Below are positions 35,560-44,193 of a DNA stretch of 64,000 nucleotides, piece by piece (the first letter of the stretch is position 1; every line of letters starts with the position of its first letter). The position numbers and the translations under genes were made by a program. The DNA is from Pseudomonas sp. CFII64. GTDB taxonomy: Bacteria; Pseudomonadota; Gammaproteobacteria; Pseudomonadales; Pseudomonadaceae. Location: positions 62,001 to 126,000 of the forward strand of contig NZ_ATLO01000053.1 in assembly GCF_000416235.1 (NCBI RefSeq). Reading direction: 5' to 3'. Under the pieces are notes generated by a model, which saw only the letters and a program-made list of their open reading frames with translations, ran no database searches and was not told where the DNA came from.

Positions 35560-36303
35560 CTAGACTGCCGTATAACCTCCATCTGCATTGATGCAAGCCC
35601 CAGTAATCAATGACGCCGCATCGCTGGCCAAAAATGACACGACGCGCGCGACCTCAACGGGCTGCCCCAAACGACCGATGGGCTGCTTTTCCAGTATCGC
35701 GGTAATGACCTGCTCGGGCAGGCGACTCAGCAGTGGCGTCTCTATATACCCCGGCGACACGCAATTGGCGCGTATACCCTGGCGGGCATAGGTCAAGGCA
35801 ATGCTGCGAGTGAGATTGACGACCGCTGCTTTAGATGCTGAATAGGCATGACTGTTGGCTTGGCCGACATGAGCCAATATGGATGCCATATTGACGATCA
35901 CCCCGCCTGAGCCCTGTAGCATTCGCAATGCCGCGTATTGGTTGCAAAGCGCAACGCCGGTCAAGTTGATATCGATCACCCGTTGCCAGGCGACCAGATC
36001 CAGTTCGTGAATCGGGCTTTTGGTTTCGGCGATGCCGGCGTTAGCGACCAGAATGTCCAGTCTACTAAACCGCTCAATTGCTGCGCTCATCAGTTGTTCT
36101 ACGCTGTCCGGTTGGGTGACGTCGGTGCGCACGAATAAACCGGGCATGGCTAGCTCGGCAGCCACCTCTCTGGCGGCTTCGTCGATGTCTCCCAACACAA
36201 CGTACGCGCCCTGCTCAGCGAATAAGTGGGCGGTTGCCGCGCCAATTCCCGACGCGGCTCCCGTGATGACCACGACCCGCCCTGCATGCACAAGGGCGCT
36301 CAT
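35560..36303 (-). CDS. Short-chain dehydrogenase/reductase (catabolic cassette)
   Basis: 247-residue classical SDR. Cofactor motif TGAASGIG near residue 15, the NNAG-equivalent VANAG, catalytic Ser in the NMASI region and YSASK active-site Tyr/Lys near 150. Likely an NAD(P)-dependent alcohol/ketone oxidoreductase. The ATG at 36303 overlaps the stop of the MFS gene (ATGA); the frame is open further up to 36369. It is the last gene of a five-gene operon transcribed from 40.6 kb. Substrate unknown. Confidence 0.85.
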   Translation of the reverse strand: MSALVHAGRVVVITGAASGIGAATAHLFAEQGAYVVLGDIDEAAREVAAELAMPGLFVRTDVTQPDSVEQLMSAAIERFSRLDILVANAGIAETKSPIHELDLVAWQRVIDINLTGVALCNQYAALRMLQGSGGVIVNMASILAHVGQANSHAYSASKAAVVNLTRSIALTYARQGIRANCVSPGYIETPLLSRLPEQVITAILEKQPIGRLGQPVEVARVVSFLASDAASLITGACINADGGYTAV

Positions 36304-37664
36304 AACGAAGCCATTTTGTCGGCGGCCAACTGCGGGGAAGGCGATCGTGCCGCGTGTTGGCACTGACAATAAATCGCCAAGGCAGCGATACCAGCGGGCA
36401 CCAGCATGGTCATGCAGATTTCTGCCAGGGACCAGCCCAGCCCGAGCATTAGAGCTCCGGCGAACGCGCTGAGCACCGCGCCGAACCGGCCTATTCCGCT
36501 CATCCAGCTAGCGCCGGTGGCCCTGGCGTGGGTCGGGTAATAGCTGGCCGCCAATGCATTCATCCCAACACTCACGCCGTTAAGCCCAAAGCCCACGATA
36601 CAGGCCACGACACACAGCAGCGCAAAGTGGCCGGTGGACTGGCCAATGGCAAAAATCGACAACCCGCAGCCGAGGAAGGCCAAGGTCAACACATTGCGCT
36701 TGCCCCAGCGATCCATCGCCCAGCCAACGAAGATCGCCCCGGCAGGGCCCCCGACTTGGAAAATCGCCGTGACGACAGCGGCATCCGCCACGCTGTACTG
36801 GCTGCTTTCCTTGACCAGAGTGGGCAGCCAGCCGCTGAACAGGTAGACCATGAACAGCGCGATGATGTATGCGACCCACAGCATCAGCGTGCCAAATAGA
36901 TAATCGCGCGACAACACCACGTAAATGGCGCTCTCGGTGGGTTTGCCGACCGGGGGTAGAACGAAGGAAGTCTGGTCATTCACACAGTCCGGTGCCAGTT
37001 GGCGCATGATTGAGCGAATACGTTCGGGCGCCGCCCTTTGCGCAACCAGGAAGGTCGCCGACTCCGGTAGTTTGAAATAGAGCACCGGCGCCACCAGCAG
37101 CGGCAATACCCCGCCCATGATCAGCACGCTCTGCCACCCCAGGTTGGGGATCATCCAGGCACTGGCAAAGCCTCCCACGGCTGCGCCAAGAGAGAATCCA
37201 CAGAATGCAATCGTGATCAGGAACGAGCGGCTGCGCTGTGGCGCGTACTCACTGACCAGGATGCTTGAATTGGGCATAGCAGCACCCAACCCCAGACCGG
37301 TGAGAAATCGCAAGACCACAAGCCATTGCACATCCGGCGCGAACGCCGTCGCCATGGTCAGCACGCCGAACAGCACCACGCTGCACAGCAATACAATCTT
37401 GCGTCCATATCGGTCCGCCAGCGGGCCAGCGGTCAATGCTCCCACTGCCAGGCCGATCAATGCAGCGCTAAGCACCGGCCCCAAGGCTTGGGGGCTTAAC
37501 CCCCAATCAATTTTCAATTGAGGGGCGATAAACCCCATGATTGCGACATCGAAGCCGTCCAGGGCGATGATCAGAAAGCCGAGAAACACGACCCATTTCT
37601 GAAACCGTCCTACCGGCCGACTGTCGATCAACTCGCGCACATCGATTGGTTTTTGCAGCGTCAT
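36300..37664 (-). CDS. MFS transporter, aromatic acid:H+ symporter (AAHS) type
   Basis: 454-residue, 12-helix major facilitator protein. Family motifs: the first-helix motif ALDGFDVAIMGFIAP (the conserved Asp residues of PcaK/BenK-type carriers), GPLADRYGRK between helices 2 and 3, and the later GWAMDRWGKR. It likely imports a carboxylated cyclic or aromatic compound that the surrounding dehydrogenases oxidise. A GAGGTAG ribosome-binding site precedes the start. Substrate is inferred only from family and operon. Confidence 0.88.
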   Translation of the reverse strand: MTLQKPIDVRELIDSRPVGRFQKWVVFLGFLIIALDGFDVAIMGFIAPQLKIDWGLSPQALGPVLSAALIGLAVGALTAGPLADRYGRKIVLLCSVVLFGVLTMATAFAPDVQWLVVLRFLTGLGLGAAMPNSSILVSEYAPQRSRSFLITIAFCGFSLGAAVGGFASAWMIPNLGWQSVLIMGGVLPLLVAPVLYFKLPESATFLVAQRAAPERIRSIMRQLAPDCVNDQTSFVLPPVGKPTESAIYVVLSRDYLFGTLMLWVAYIIALFMVYLFSGWLPTLVKESSQYSVADAAVVTAIFQVGGPAGAIFVGWAMDRWGKRNVLTLAFLGCGLSIFAIGQSTGHFALLCVVACIVGFGLNGVSVGMNALAASYYPTHARATGASWMSGIGRFGAVLSAFAGALMLGLGWSLAEICMTMLVPAGIAALAIYCQCQHAARSPSPQLAADKMASL

Positions 37665-37717
37665 CGCGTCTACCTCGGATTATTATTGTTTTCGGGGTCG
37701 CTGGTGAGGTGGTGAAT

Positions 37718-38053
37718 TTAGCGCGGCTCCAGGCACGCAAAGGGCACGGGGCGGATGATGCGCGTTTCCTGGGCGACCACCAGATGGCGGGTGGCCTGCA
37801 GATAGGCGTTGAAATCTGGATCGCTATCCCGGGCGAGACTGCGCTTCTCGAAGTCATCCAGACTGTCGTAGCCCCACAAGTGCACCACTTGGTTTAGAGG
37901 GCCGATGCTGCTGGTGTAGAACGCCAGCGGTTGACCCAAATGCCGCAGCAACAGGGGCATCGCCAAACGTTCGAACACCTCCAGAAATTCCGCCATGCCA
38001 CGAGGCACAATGGTGTAGATCCGGTGGTCGACCACTGCTTTGGACGCGATCAT
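37718..38053 (-). CDS. NIPSNAP-family small protein
   Basis: 111 residues. It resembles the NIPSNAP alpha+beta barrel family (VDHRIYTIVPRGMAEFLEVF, PLNQVVHLWGYDSLDDFEKR, DSDPDFNAYLQ). Members often accompany degradation operons, with unclear biochemical roles. Start overlaps the FAD gene's stop (ATGA). Confidence 0.82.
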   Translation of the reverse strand: MIASKAVVDHRIYTIVPRGMAEFLEVFERLAMPLLLRHLGQPLAFYTSSIGPLNQVVHLWGYDSLDDFEKRSLARDSDPDFNAYLQATRHLVVAQETRIIRPVPFACLEPR

Positions 38054-39774
38054 GCCACCTCCTCACGCTTGCGTTTGACTGCACCCGAGGTCGTCTCCGC
38101 CAGATGGCGGCCCGTGATATAGCTGAAGGTCATGATCGGCCCAAGGGTGATGCCTGCACCGGGATAGTTGCCCCCCATGATGCTGGCGCGATCGTTGCCA
38201 ACGGCATACAAGCCTTCGATCGGCTGGTCCTGATGGTCCAGTACCTGGCCCGTGAGACTGGTTTGCAGCCCGTCGAAGGTGCCGAGGTCGCCCATCAGTA
38301 CTTTTACCGCGTAATACGGACCTGCACCGACGGGGGCCACGCAGGGATTCGGTCGCTGTTGGGGATCAGCCAAGTAGCGGTTGAAAGATGTAGTGCCTCG
38401 TCCGAATTGGCGATCCTCGCCCACACTTGCACCCTCGTTGTAGCTTTGCACTGTGCGCTCCAGACCTTGCGGATCGATCCCTGCCACCCGGGCCAGTTCG
38501 GCCAGGGTTTGCCCTTTGAGCAGGTAGCCATTTCGGATCAAGGCCCCAAGAGGCATCGGTGACGGCTTGGCGTAACCCAGACCATATTTGCCCAGTGTCT
38601 TGGCATCGCACACCAGCCACATGCAGGTCTGCTTGCGCTCAGCGTCGTTATCGATCATTGCGGCGCCAACGTCGTGGTAGGACTCTGATTCATTGGTGAA
38701 TCGAAGGCCCTGCACATCGACCCCGATGATGCCGGGCTTGTAACGGTCCAGTAGATGGGGAAAGGCGGTGAACTGCCCGTTTCCGATAGGCACCTTGGAC
38801 ACAGGCATCCACGCGGCAGCAGCCTGTAACCGAATATCTACACGCCCGCCTACGGCTTCGGCCATGCGCGCACCATCGCCGGTATTGCTGTCCGGCACTG
38901 GCGAGAAATGTTCGCCACCTCGCCGCACATGAGGATAGGCCTGCTTGATACGTTCCTTGTCATGTGAGAAGCCACCACCCGCCAACACGACTGCCCGTCG
39001 CGCGTCGATGCGACACTCCCCTTGCGAAGTCATGGCGAGGACGCCTGTGACGCGTTGCTGATCCTTGATCAACTGCCGTGCAGCCGTGCCGGTCAAGATC
39101 GGTATGCCAAGATCCAGCGCCGACTTCGCCAGTCGCGCCGCCAGTGCATTTCCGCTGGTCACCTGCGTGCCACGCCGATAAAGGATCATCTCCTTGATGT
39201 GGGTCGCGAGTCGCTTCGCCACATAGACGAAAGACTTCAGCGAACGGGTGGCATTAAAGAAGTGCTTGAGGTCTGCGTTGGACGAATTGAACATCATCCC
39301 AATGAAGGTGATGGTCTTGAGTGGCGGGCGCAAGCGCGCCATGTCCGCCCCTAACTGGCGGATGTCGAAGGGGGCGGCGAGGATTGATCGTCCGATGTCC
39401 AGCCCGCCCGGTGCGTCCGGGTGATAATCGGGATATAGGGTGGGGACAAACTTGACGACGGTTTCACGCTCGAAGAATTCAAGCATTTTCGGGCCGTGTT
39501 CGAGGAAGGCATCCACGGCCTGTTCGTCATAATGCTCGCCAGCCTGGTCGCGCAGATAAGTCCGTGCGAGCGCCAGGCTGTCGACGCCGTTGCGGGCGTC
39601 GCCCAACGGGTTGTTCGGGATCCACAGCACTCCACCGGAAAACGCGGTGGTGCCACCGAAACAATCCGCTTTCTCGATGACGATCACATCCAGCCCGGCT
39701 TTTTTCGCAGTAATCGCGGTGCTCAGGCCGCCAGCCCCCGAACCGATAACAAGCACATCGCAGACACGGTTCAT
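38050..39774 (-). CDS. FAD-dependent dehydrogenase, 3-ketosteroid delta1-dehydrogenase / fumarate-reductase-like
   Basis: 574-residue flavoprotein. N-terminal dinucleotide-binding motif VIGSGAGGLSTA at about 9-20, the FGGTTAFSGGVLW segment typical of KstD-like enzymes, and a C-terminal FAD motif GLYAVGNDRASIMGG...GAGITLGPIMTF. It probably introduces a double bond next to a ketone in a cyclic substrate. Translationally coupled with both neighbours (ATGA overlaps). Members of this family act on steroids, cyclohexanones and related alicyclics; the substrate here is open. Confidence 0.87.
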   Translation of the reverse strand: MNRVCDVLVIGSGAGGLSTAITAKKAGLDVIVIEKADCFGGTTAFSGGVLWIPNNPLGDARNGVDSLALARTYLRDQAGEHYDEQAVDAFLEHGPKMLEFFERETVVKFVPTLYPDYHPDAPGGLDIGRSILAAPFDIRQLGADMARLRPPLKTITFIGMMFNSSNADLKHFFNATRSLKSFVYVAKRLATHIKEMILYRRGTQVTSGNALAARLAKSALDLGIPILTGTAARQLIKDQQRVTGVLAMTSQGECRIDARRAVVLAGGGFSHDKERIKQAYPHVRRGGEHFSPVPDSNTGDGARMAEAVGGRVDIRLQAAAAWMPVSKVPIGNGQFTAFPHLLDRYKPGIIGVDVQGLRFTNESESYHDVGAAMIDNDAERKQTCMWLVCDAKTLGKYGLGYAKPSPMPLGALIRNGYLLKGQTLAELARVAGIDPQGLERTVQSYNEGASVGEDRQFGRGTTSFNRYLADPQQRPNPCVAPVGAGPYYAVKVLMGDLGTFDGLQTSLTGQVLDHQDQPIEGLYAVGNDRASIMGGNYPGAGITLGPIMTFSYITGRHLAETTSGAVKRKREEVA

Positions 39775-40598
39775 GGTCGGCTCCTGTCAAAGCCGGGCCG
39801 TGGCAACAACGCCATCGGCATGCTTTCAAACCCGCCATCCACCAGAAGCTCGGCGCCGTTGACATAGTCCGAACGAGTACTTGCCAAGAACAGGACGGCA
39901 TTTGCGATGTCCAGCGGCTCACCAATTCGACCGCTGGCGGTCATCGCGCTGCGCTGCTGCTCGATCGCCGCATCGGCGTAGAACGCGGCGGACAATGGCG
40001 TTCGGATCAGGCCCGGGCAGATTGCATTACTGCGCACGCCGCGGTCGCCCCACTCCACCGCAAACTGTCGGGACAGCATCGCCACGCCGGCCTTGGCAGT
40101 GCTGTAGGCGCCACTCCAGGGCTGCGGCGAATGGGCGGCAATCGAAGCGATGTTGATGATGCTGCCGCTGCCCTGAGTCAGCATCAGTTCGCCAAAGGCC
40201 TGGGTGCATAACAGGTAGCCACTGAGATTGACCGACAGCACCTGATTCCATTGCTCGAGGGTAATGTCCTGCAAAGAGGCCGGACGCAGGACACTGGCGT
40301 TATTGACCAGCACATCGCAGCGTGCGTGCAGGGCTCGTACTTGCTCGCAGGCACCTCGCACGCTATCGGGATCGCTGATATCACAGGCGAACGCGGCAAC
40401 TGGGATTTCGCTGAATTCGCTCAGTGTCGCAGCCAGTTCACGGCACTTTTTCAGGTCCAGATCCAGCAGTACAACTGCGGCACCCTGCATTACCAGCTCC
40501 CGTGCCACAACCGCCCCAATGCCGCCAGCGGCACCGGTGATAACACATACGGAGGAGGTCAAGCCGAGCCAGTCATTACCTGTTTTCTTGTTATTCAT
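39771..40598 (-). CDS. Short-chain dehydrogenase/reductase, first gene of the catabolic operon
   Basis: 275-residue classical SDR with TGAAGGIG cofactor motif, NNASVL, and the YSTAKAG active site. A GGAGAG box 5 nt before the ATG at 40598 decides the start over an upstream in-frame codon at 40613. Divergent from the AraC-type regulator, sharing a promoter region of about 150 bp. With the FAD enzyme, NIPSNAP protein, transporter and second SDR it looks like uptake and oxidation of one cyclic compound. Confidence 0.86.
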   Translation of the reverse strand: MNNKKTGNDWLGLTSSVCVITGAAGGIGAVVARELVMQGAAVVLLDLDLKKCRELAATLSEFSEIPVAAFACDISDPDSVRGACEQVRALHARCDVLVNNASVLRPASLQDITLEQWNQVLSVNLSGYLLCTQAFGELMLTQGSGSIINIASIAAHSPQPWSGAYSTAKAGVAMLSRQFAVEWGDRGVRSNAICPGLIRTPLSAAFYADAAIEQQRSAMTASGRIGEPLDIANAVLFLASTRSDYVNGAELLVDGGFESMPMALLPRPGFDRSRP

Positions 40599-40754
40599 AA
40601 AACTCTCCAGCATGCGTCGCGTTCTTACGACGCTTCAACTGAAGTCAGGTTAGGCCGCAGCGTGCCCGGCAAGAAGGGACAAAACCGCTAAACCACTACA
40701 CTTTACCGACAAAGCACTGATGCCTCACAGGAACCTGTGGCACAGTCAGGCTTC

Positions 40755-41684
40755 ATGAATAAGAACTATCCCAATCAACATCAGGCCCATAAAAACCAAA
40801 AGATGACGGCTATTCCCAACTACGCCCTGTATGGCGAAGCCGCACAACCCGTGTGGAATGACGCCCTGCACGTCGAATCGATTTCATTGCGTTCCGGTGC
40901 CCATAACTGGGAGATTGCTGCCCATCGTCACGAAGGCTTGCTGCAGATTCTGTATCTGCAGAGCGGTGCCGGACACGTGCTGTTCGATGGCGATACCCTC
41001 CGCGCCCAATCCCCCTGTGTGATCATCGTGCCAGCGCAAATCGTCCATGGTTTCAACTGGGATGGTGCGGTTGAAGGCTTGGTGATCACAGCGGTGCAGC
41101 ACCCTCTGGAAAGTATGGCGGCGATGCTCTCGCCACCATTGCTGGGCCGGTTGCTCAAGCCCAGGGTTATCGAACTGCCGCACTGGAGCGATGCCGATAA
41201 CCCTTTGCTGGGCATCTATCGCAATCTTCGTGAGGAGTACCACAACCGTGCCCAGGACCACATTGCCTGCAGCATGAGCCTGCTGCTCGGCTTGATGATT
41301 CAGATCCTGCGTCATGCCACGGACGAACCTCACCCAGGCAACACCCTGCCTTCGCGCCGAAGCCAGCAGATCACGCAATTTCGCGAGCAAGTGGATATGC
41401 ACTTTCGCGAGCATCGCACACTGGCCTATTACGCTGATGAGCAGGGCATCACGGTGGCGACCCTGAGCCGGTTGTGCCAAGAACAGTTGGGCATGACGCC
41501 AATGACCCTGATCAACGCACGGATCATCCTGGATGCGCGACGTGAACTGGCTCATTCAGGCCTGAGTGTGAAACAGATCGCCCATCATCTTGGGTTCGGC
41601 GACGTCGGCTATTTCAGCCGGTTCTTCCGAAAACATACCCGGTTAAGCCCCAGCGAATTTCGTGAGCAGCTGCATCAGGATTAA
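40755..41684 (+). CDS. AraC-family transcriptional regulator (PobR-like), probable activator of the divergent operon
   Basis: About 309 residues. An N-terminal cupin-type sensor domain (HRHEGLLQILYLQSGAGHV) is followed by a C-terminal double helix-turn-helix ending LSVKQIAHHLGFGDVGYF..FRKHTRLSPSEFRE. Starts at 40737, 40755 and 40803 are all in frame; the TCAGG upstream of 40755 is only weak support. It faces the SDR-FAD-NIPSNAP-MFS-SDR operon across the intergenic region, the usual arrangement for a substrate-responsive activator of an aromatic or alicyclic catabolic set. Confidence 0.88.
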   Translation: MNKNYPNQHQAHKNQKMTAIPNYALYGEAAQPVWNDALHVESISLRSGAHNWEIAAHRHEGLLQILYLQSGAGHVLFDGDTLRAQSPCVIIVPAQIVHGFNWDGAVEGLVITAVQHPLESMAAMLSPPLLGRLLKPRVIELPHWSDADNPLLGIYRNLREEYHNRAQDHIACSMSLLLGLMIQILRHATDEPHPGNTLPSRRSQQITQFREQVDMHFREHRTLAYYADEQGITVATLSRLCQEQLGMTPMTLINARIILDARRELAHSGLSVKQIAHHLGFGDVGYFSRFFRKHTRLSPSEFREQLHQD

Positions 41685-41794
41685 GAAAAGCGATCCATCA
41701 GTGGGTGACCCAAGAGCCGACAGTCTCCAACTGACGGACTGCAGACAATTCTGCGTTGAGCACCGCTCTATCGACCTGGCATTAATAGCGTGCC

Positions 41795-41959
41795 CTAGGC
41801 AAATTCCGGCATGAAAAAGCGGCGCTTGAGTTGCCCACGCCTGCGGGCGATCAGAAACATGCCGAGACCAGGGAGCAGATGAATCCTGAGCCTGTGCGTG
41901 CGCTCGCGCGAAAGGTTGTCGATTGCGGCGCGGTTGTTCTTCGAGCACTTGCTGGGCGA
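41795..41959 (-). pseudogene. C-terminal remnant of an unidentified surface-glycan gene
   Basis: In the 290 bp between the AraC gene and the next gene, the minus strand carries a protein-like tail: IDNLSRERTHRLRI, then LLPGLGMFLIARRRGQLKRR and FFMPEFA, followed by a stop at 41795. The frame is closed upstream by a TAA at 41960-41962 and has no start. It looks like the last about 50 residues of a lost gene. Identity not recognised; the other ends in this block (43083, 48559) are also orphan gene tails. Confidence 0.4.
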
Positions 41960-41974
41960 TTAGCGTCGTGGCTT

Positions 41975-43048
41975 TTAGCCTTGCTTGAGCAGGGTTTCGA
42001 CATTGCACAAAGCCATGACGGCCATCTCGGCGGAAAAGCCATAGCTGTTGACGAAGTACTGCTGACGAAGGCGCTGCCGTGCTTTGGCCTGGGCCGCCCA
42101 AAGTGTGTCATCGGCGAGCAGTGCGGGCAGATTCCAGCGCTCTTGCTCTTCGACATTGATGATCTCTTCGCGCAGCAGCACATCCGGCGAGCTTTCACCG
42201 GTCATAGCGCTCTGTTCGGCGTCGGGGACGTTCAGCAATAGCAGGTTTTTGTCCAGGTACAGGGCACCAAACGCCGTGCCGCCGTAGTCGCACACCACAT
42301 AATCGGCACAGCGGAACAGGTTCAGGTTGTCATAGACCGTGACGATCACTGCCGTGAAGTCATAATCGTCGAGAATCGCCAGCACGTGGGGTTCGGCTTC
42401 AACCGACAGCGGGTGAGTCTTGACGATCACGTTGTAATCGCTGCACAGCGCGGCCATCGCGTCGGCAAAACGGCTGATCGACGACAACTCCAGCCAGCTC
42501 GGCAGCCAGAGCACGGTTTTCTTCGCCGGATCCAGGTTCAGCCCCGGCGGGCTCACACCCAGCAGCTGCGGATTGCGGAAGTATTCGTCGTAACGCGGGT
42601 AACCCATCTGGAAGGTCACGGCATCGCAGCACGCTTTCAATTGCTTGGGCTCCCAGGGCCCGAAGCAGAGGATCAGGTCGTAGTGGCTGTTCCAGGCAGC
42701 GAAGTTGTGTTTGGCCGCGCCCAAGGCGTACATGAAGCGCACCTGAATATTGCCCAGTGCCTTGATCAGCGGCTGATCGCCGTGATCGTACATGCTCACG
42801 TTGGAAACCACGATGTCGTAGCGATGCCCGGTATTGAGGATGCTCACGCTCTCGAACCAGCGGTAACCCAAGGCGTCGGCCAGGGCTCGGCTTTTGGCGC
42901 GCTCTTCATGGGTGCCGTGGATCACGATGTCGAAGCTGTCTTCGCCCAGCAACCGCCATATCGGTTGATAGTGATTGAACATCTCGGCGACATGGACCAT
43001 GAAGGCGATGGGCCTGAAGTCCCTGGCAAGCAGTGCCTGTACGCTCAT
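41975..43048 (-). CDS. CDP-glycerol glycerophosphotransferase-like transferase
   Basis: 357 residues, GT-B-like family that transfers phospho-groups from CDP-activated donors (TagB/TagF group). Recognisable features: IKTHP-type motif in VIVKTHPLS, the DYGGTAFGALYL segment, and the PRYDEYF segment in the first half. It lies directly downstream of a cytidylyltransferase and phosphoramidate-type genes. It is therefore a candidate for moving a CDP-linked phospho-substituent (phosphoramidate or glycerol phosphate) onto the glycan. That role is inference; the C. jejuni transferases Cj1421/Cj1422 are not known to me to be of this fold. A 419-bp gap with remnants separates it from the operon. Confidence 0.75.
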   Translation of the reverse strand: MSVQALLARDFRPIAFMVHVAEMFNHYQPIWRLLGEDSFDIVIHGTHEERAKSRALADALGYRWFESVSILNTGHRYDIVVSNVSMYDHGDQPLIKALGNIQVRFMYALGAAKHNFAAWNSHYDLILCFGPWEPKQLKACCDAVTFQMGYPRYDEYFRNPQLLGVSPPGLNLDPAKKTVLWLPSWLELSSISRFADAMAALCSDYNVIVKTHPLSVEAEPHVLAILDDYDFTAVIVTVYDNLNLFRCADYVVCDYGGTAFGALYLDKNLLLLNVPDAEQSAMTGESSPDVLLREEIINVEEQERWNLPALLADDTLWAAQAKARQRLRQQYFVNSYGFSAEMAVMALCNVETLLKQG

Positions 43049-43082
43049 TTTGTTGCCCCGTTGAATGCATTCAGCGTCGTGA

Positions 43083-43190
43083 TCAGATGAGTTGCTCGGC
43101 GTCGCTGAGGGTGTGATAGAGCGGTAGCGACAAAATCTGCTGGCTCAGCGGCATCGCGGTCTGGGCCGAGAGGGTCAGATTTTTATCCAC
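43083..43190 (-). pseudogene. C-terminal remnant of a DegT/DnrJ/EryC1 aminotransferase gene
   Basis: The minus strand encodes the tail QILSLPLYHTLSDAEQLI before a stop at 43083. It clearly matches the C-terminus of the intact aminotransferase at 48704-49813 (QILSLPLYPTLTEAEQDYVI). Nothing upstream restores the gene. Confidence 0.7.
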
Positions 43191-43467
43191 TCCGGCACTC
43201 AAATCCAGTTATCGGCGGGCCTGGGTCTAAATGAAGGCGGATCAAGAAAATATAAAATAGTGCAAACCGCTCTGTAGGCATTGCCAATCATGGCCTTGTG
43301 CGCTGATCGTCACTATTTGCCATCGACACGAATAAGAAGTAGAGGCGGGCAGGCGATGATCATCATCGCTGGGGCGTGAAAGAGATCAGTCTCGATGAAA
43401 CCTATGGCATGTCCACCCAGGCGCTTATCGCCCTGTCCCCCGAAATGCGTGCTGGAAGGCCTACGCG
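43191..43467. other. Non-coding, AT-richer gap with possible debris
   Basis: No intact gene. A short plus-strand frame (about 43345-43473) contains HRWGVKEISLDETYGM and could be another remnant, but I do not recognise it. GC is lower than in flanking genes. Confidence 0.35.
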
Positions 43468-44181
43468 CTACTGATAGAGAAAAAGATCTTCAGAAGAATC
43501 TACCTCTCCCCATTCTTCTGAATACGCAAGGGCGTGTATCGGGATCTTACCCGCATCAATGACCTGCTGAAGGGTGTTGGTCATATGCACTTTGTCACAC
43601 TGCGCCGGAGTTAACGCTGAGCGAAGCCGGACTATTTCTGCCCAACTGTCGGGTGTGAGGCGCAATAGCCCCATGTATTGGCCCTGAATATCGTTGACAG
43701 ATGTGGGCTTGTTGCCGATTTCGGCCAACGTGTTGGCTGGTGTCAGGCGAAAGGTTTCGGCATCCAGTAATGGATTGCCGAAACGCTCTGTCCACAGCTC
43801 CAGCCAGTTCGGGTCATACGTCACCGCCAGGGCAGCCTTGCTCGCCATAAGCAACAGAACCGCTGCCGGGCTGTAGAAAATATCGGAATAGCTGACGATG
43901 CATGGTTGCGCCTGTAGCCAACTGTCGGCACACGCCAATGACGACACCATATTAGTGTCTGCCCAGCGGGCGTTATGGAATTCAACCAGCCCTTGGTCTG
44001 CCAGCAACTCGCGCTTGTAGCCCGTGACGATGGCGATCTCGGAAATACCTGCACCGCGCAGCGCCGCAAGTTGCCACTCCAGCAGCGTCTTGCCGCGTAA
44101 CTCGACCAGGCATTTTGGACGTTCGTCAGTAAGGCTTTTCATGCGGCTGCCACGGCCGGCAGCCAGAATAATGGCTTTCAC
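43468..44181 (-). CDS. Sugar/phospho-compound nucleotidyltransferase, candidate CTP:phosphoglutamine cytidylyltransferase (Cj1416-like)
   Basis: 237 residues with the nucleotidyltransferase signature LAAGRGSRMKSLTDERPKC at residues 6-24 and the single-domain plan of LicC-type cytidylyltransferases. Last gene of a tightly packed operon whose other members match the C. jejuni O-methyl phosphoramidate pathway. There Cj1416 joins CTP and L-glutamine phosphate into CDP-L-glutamine. It begins 12 nt after the hydrolase stop. Alone it could be a phosphocholine or sugar-1-phosphate nucleotidyltransferase; the assignment rests on the gene set. Confidence 0.75.
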   Translation of the reverse strand: MKAIILAAGRGSRMKSLTDERPKCLVELRGKTLLEWQLAALRGAGISEIAIVTGYKRELLADQGLVEFHNARWADTNMVSSLACADSWLQAQPCIVSYSDIFYSPAAVLLLMASKAALAVTYDPNWLELWTERFGNPLLDAETFRLTPANTLAEIGNKPTSVNDIQGQYMGLLRLTPDSWAEIVRLRSALTPAQCDKVHMTNTLQQVIDAGKIPIHALAYSEEWGEVDSSEDLFLYQ

Positions 44182-44193
44182 AACAGTTTTACC

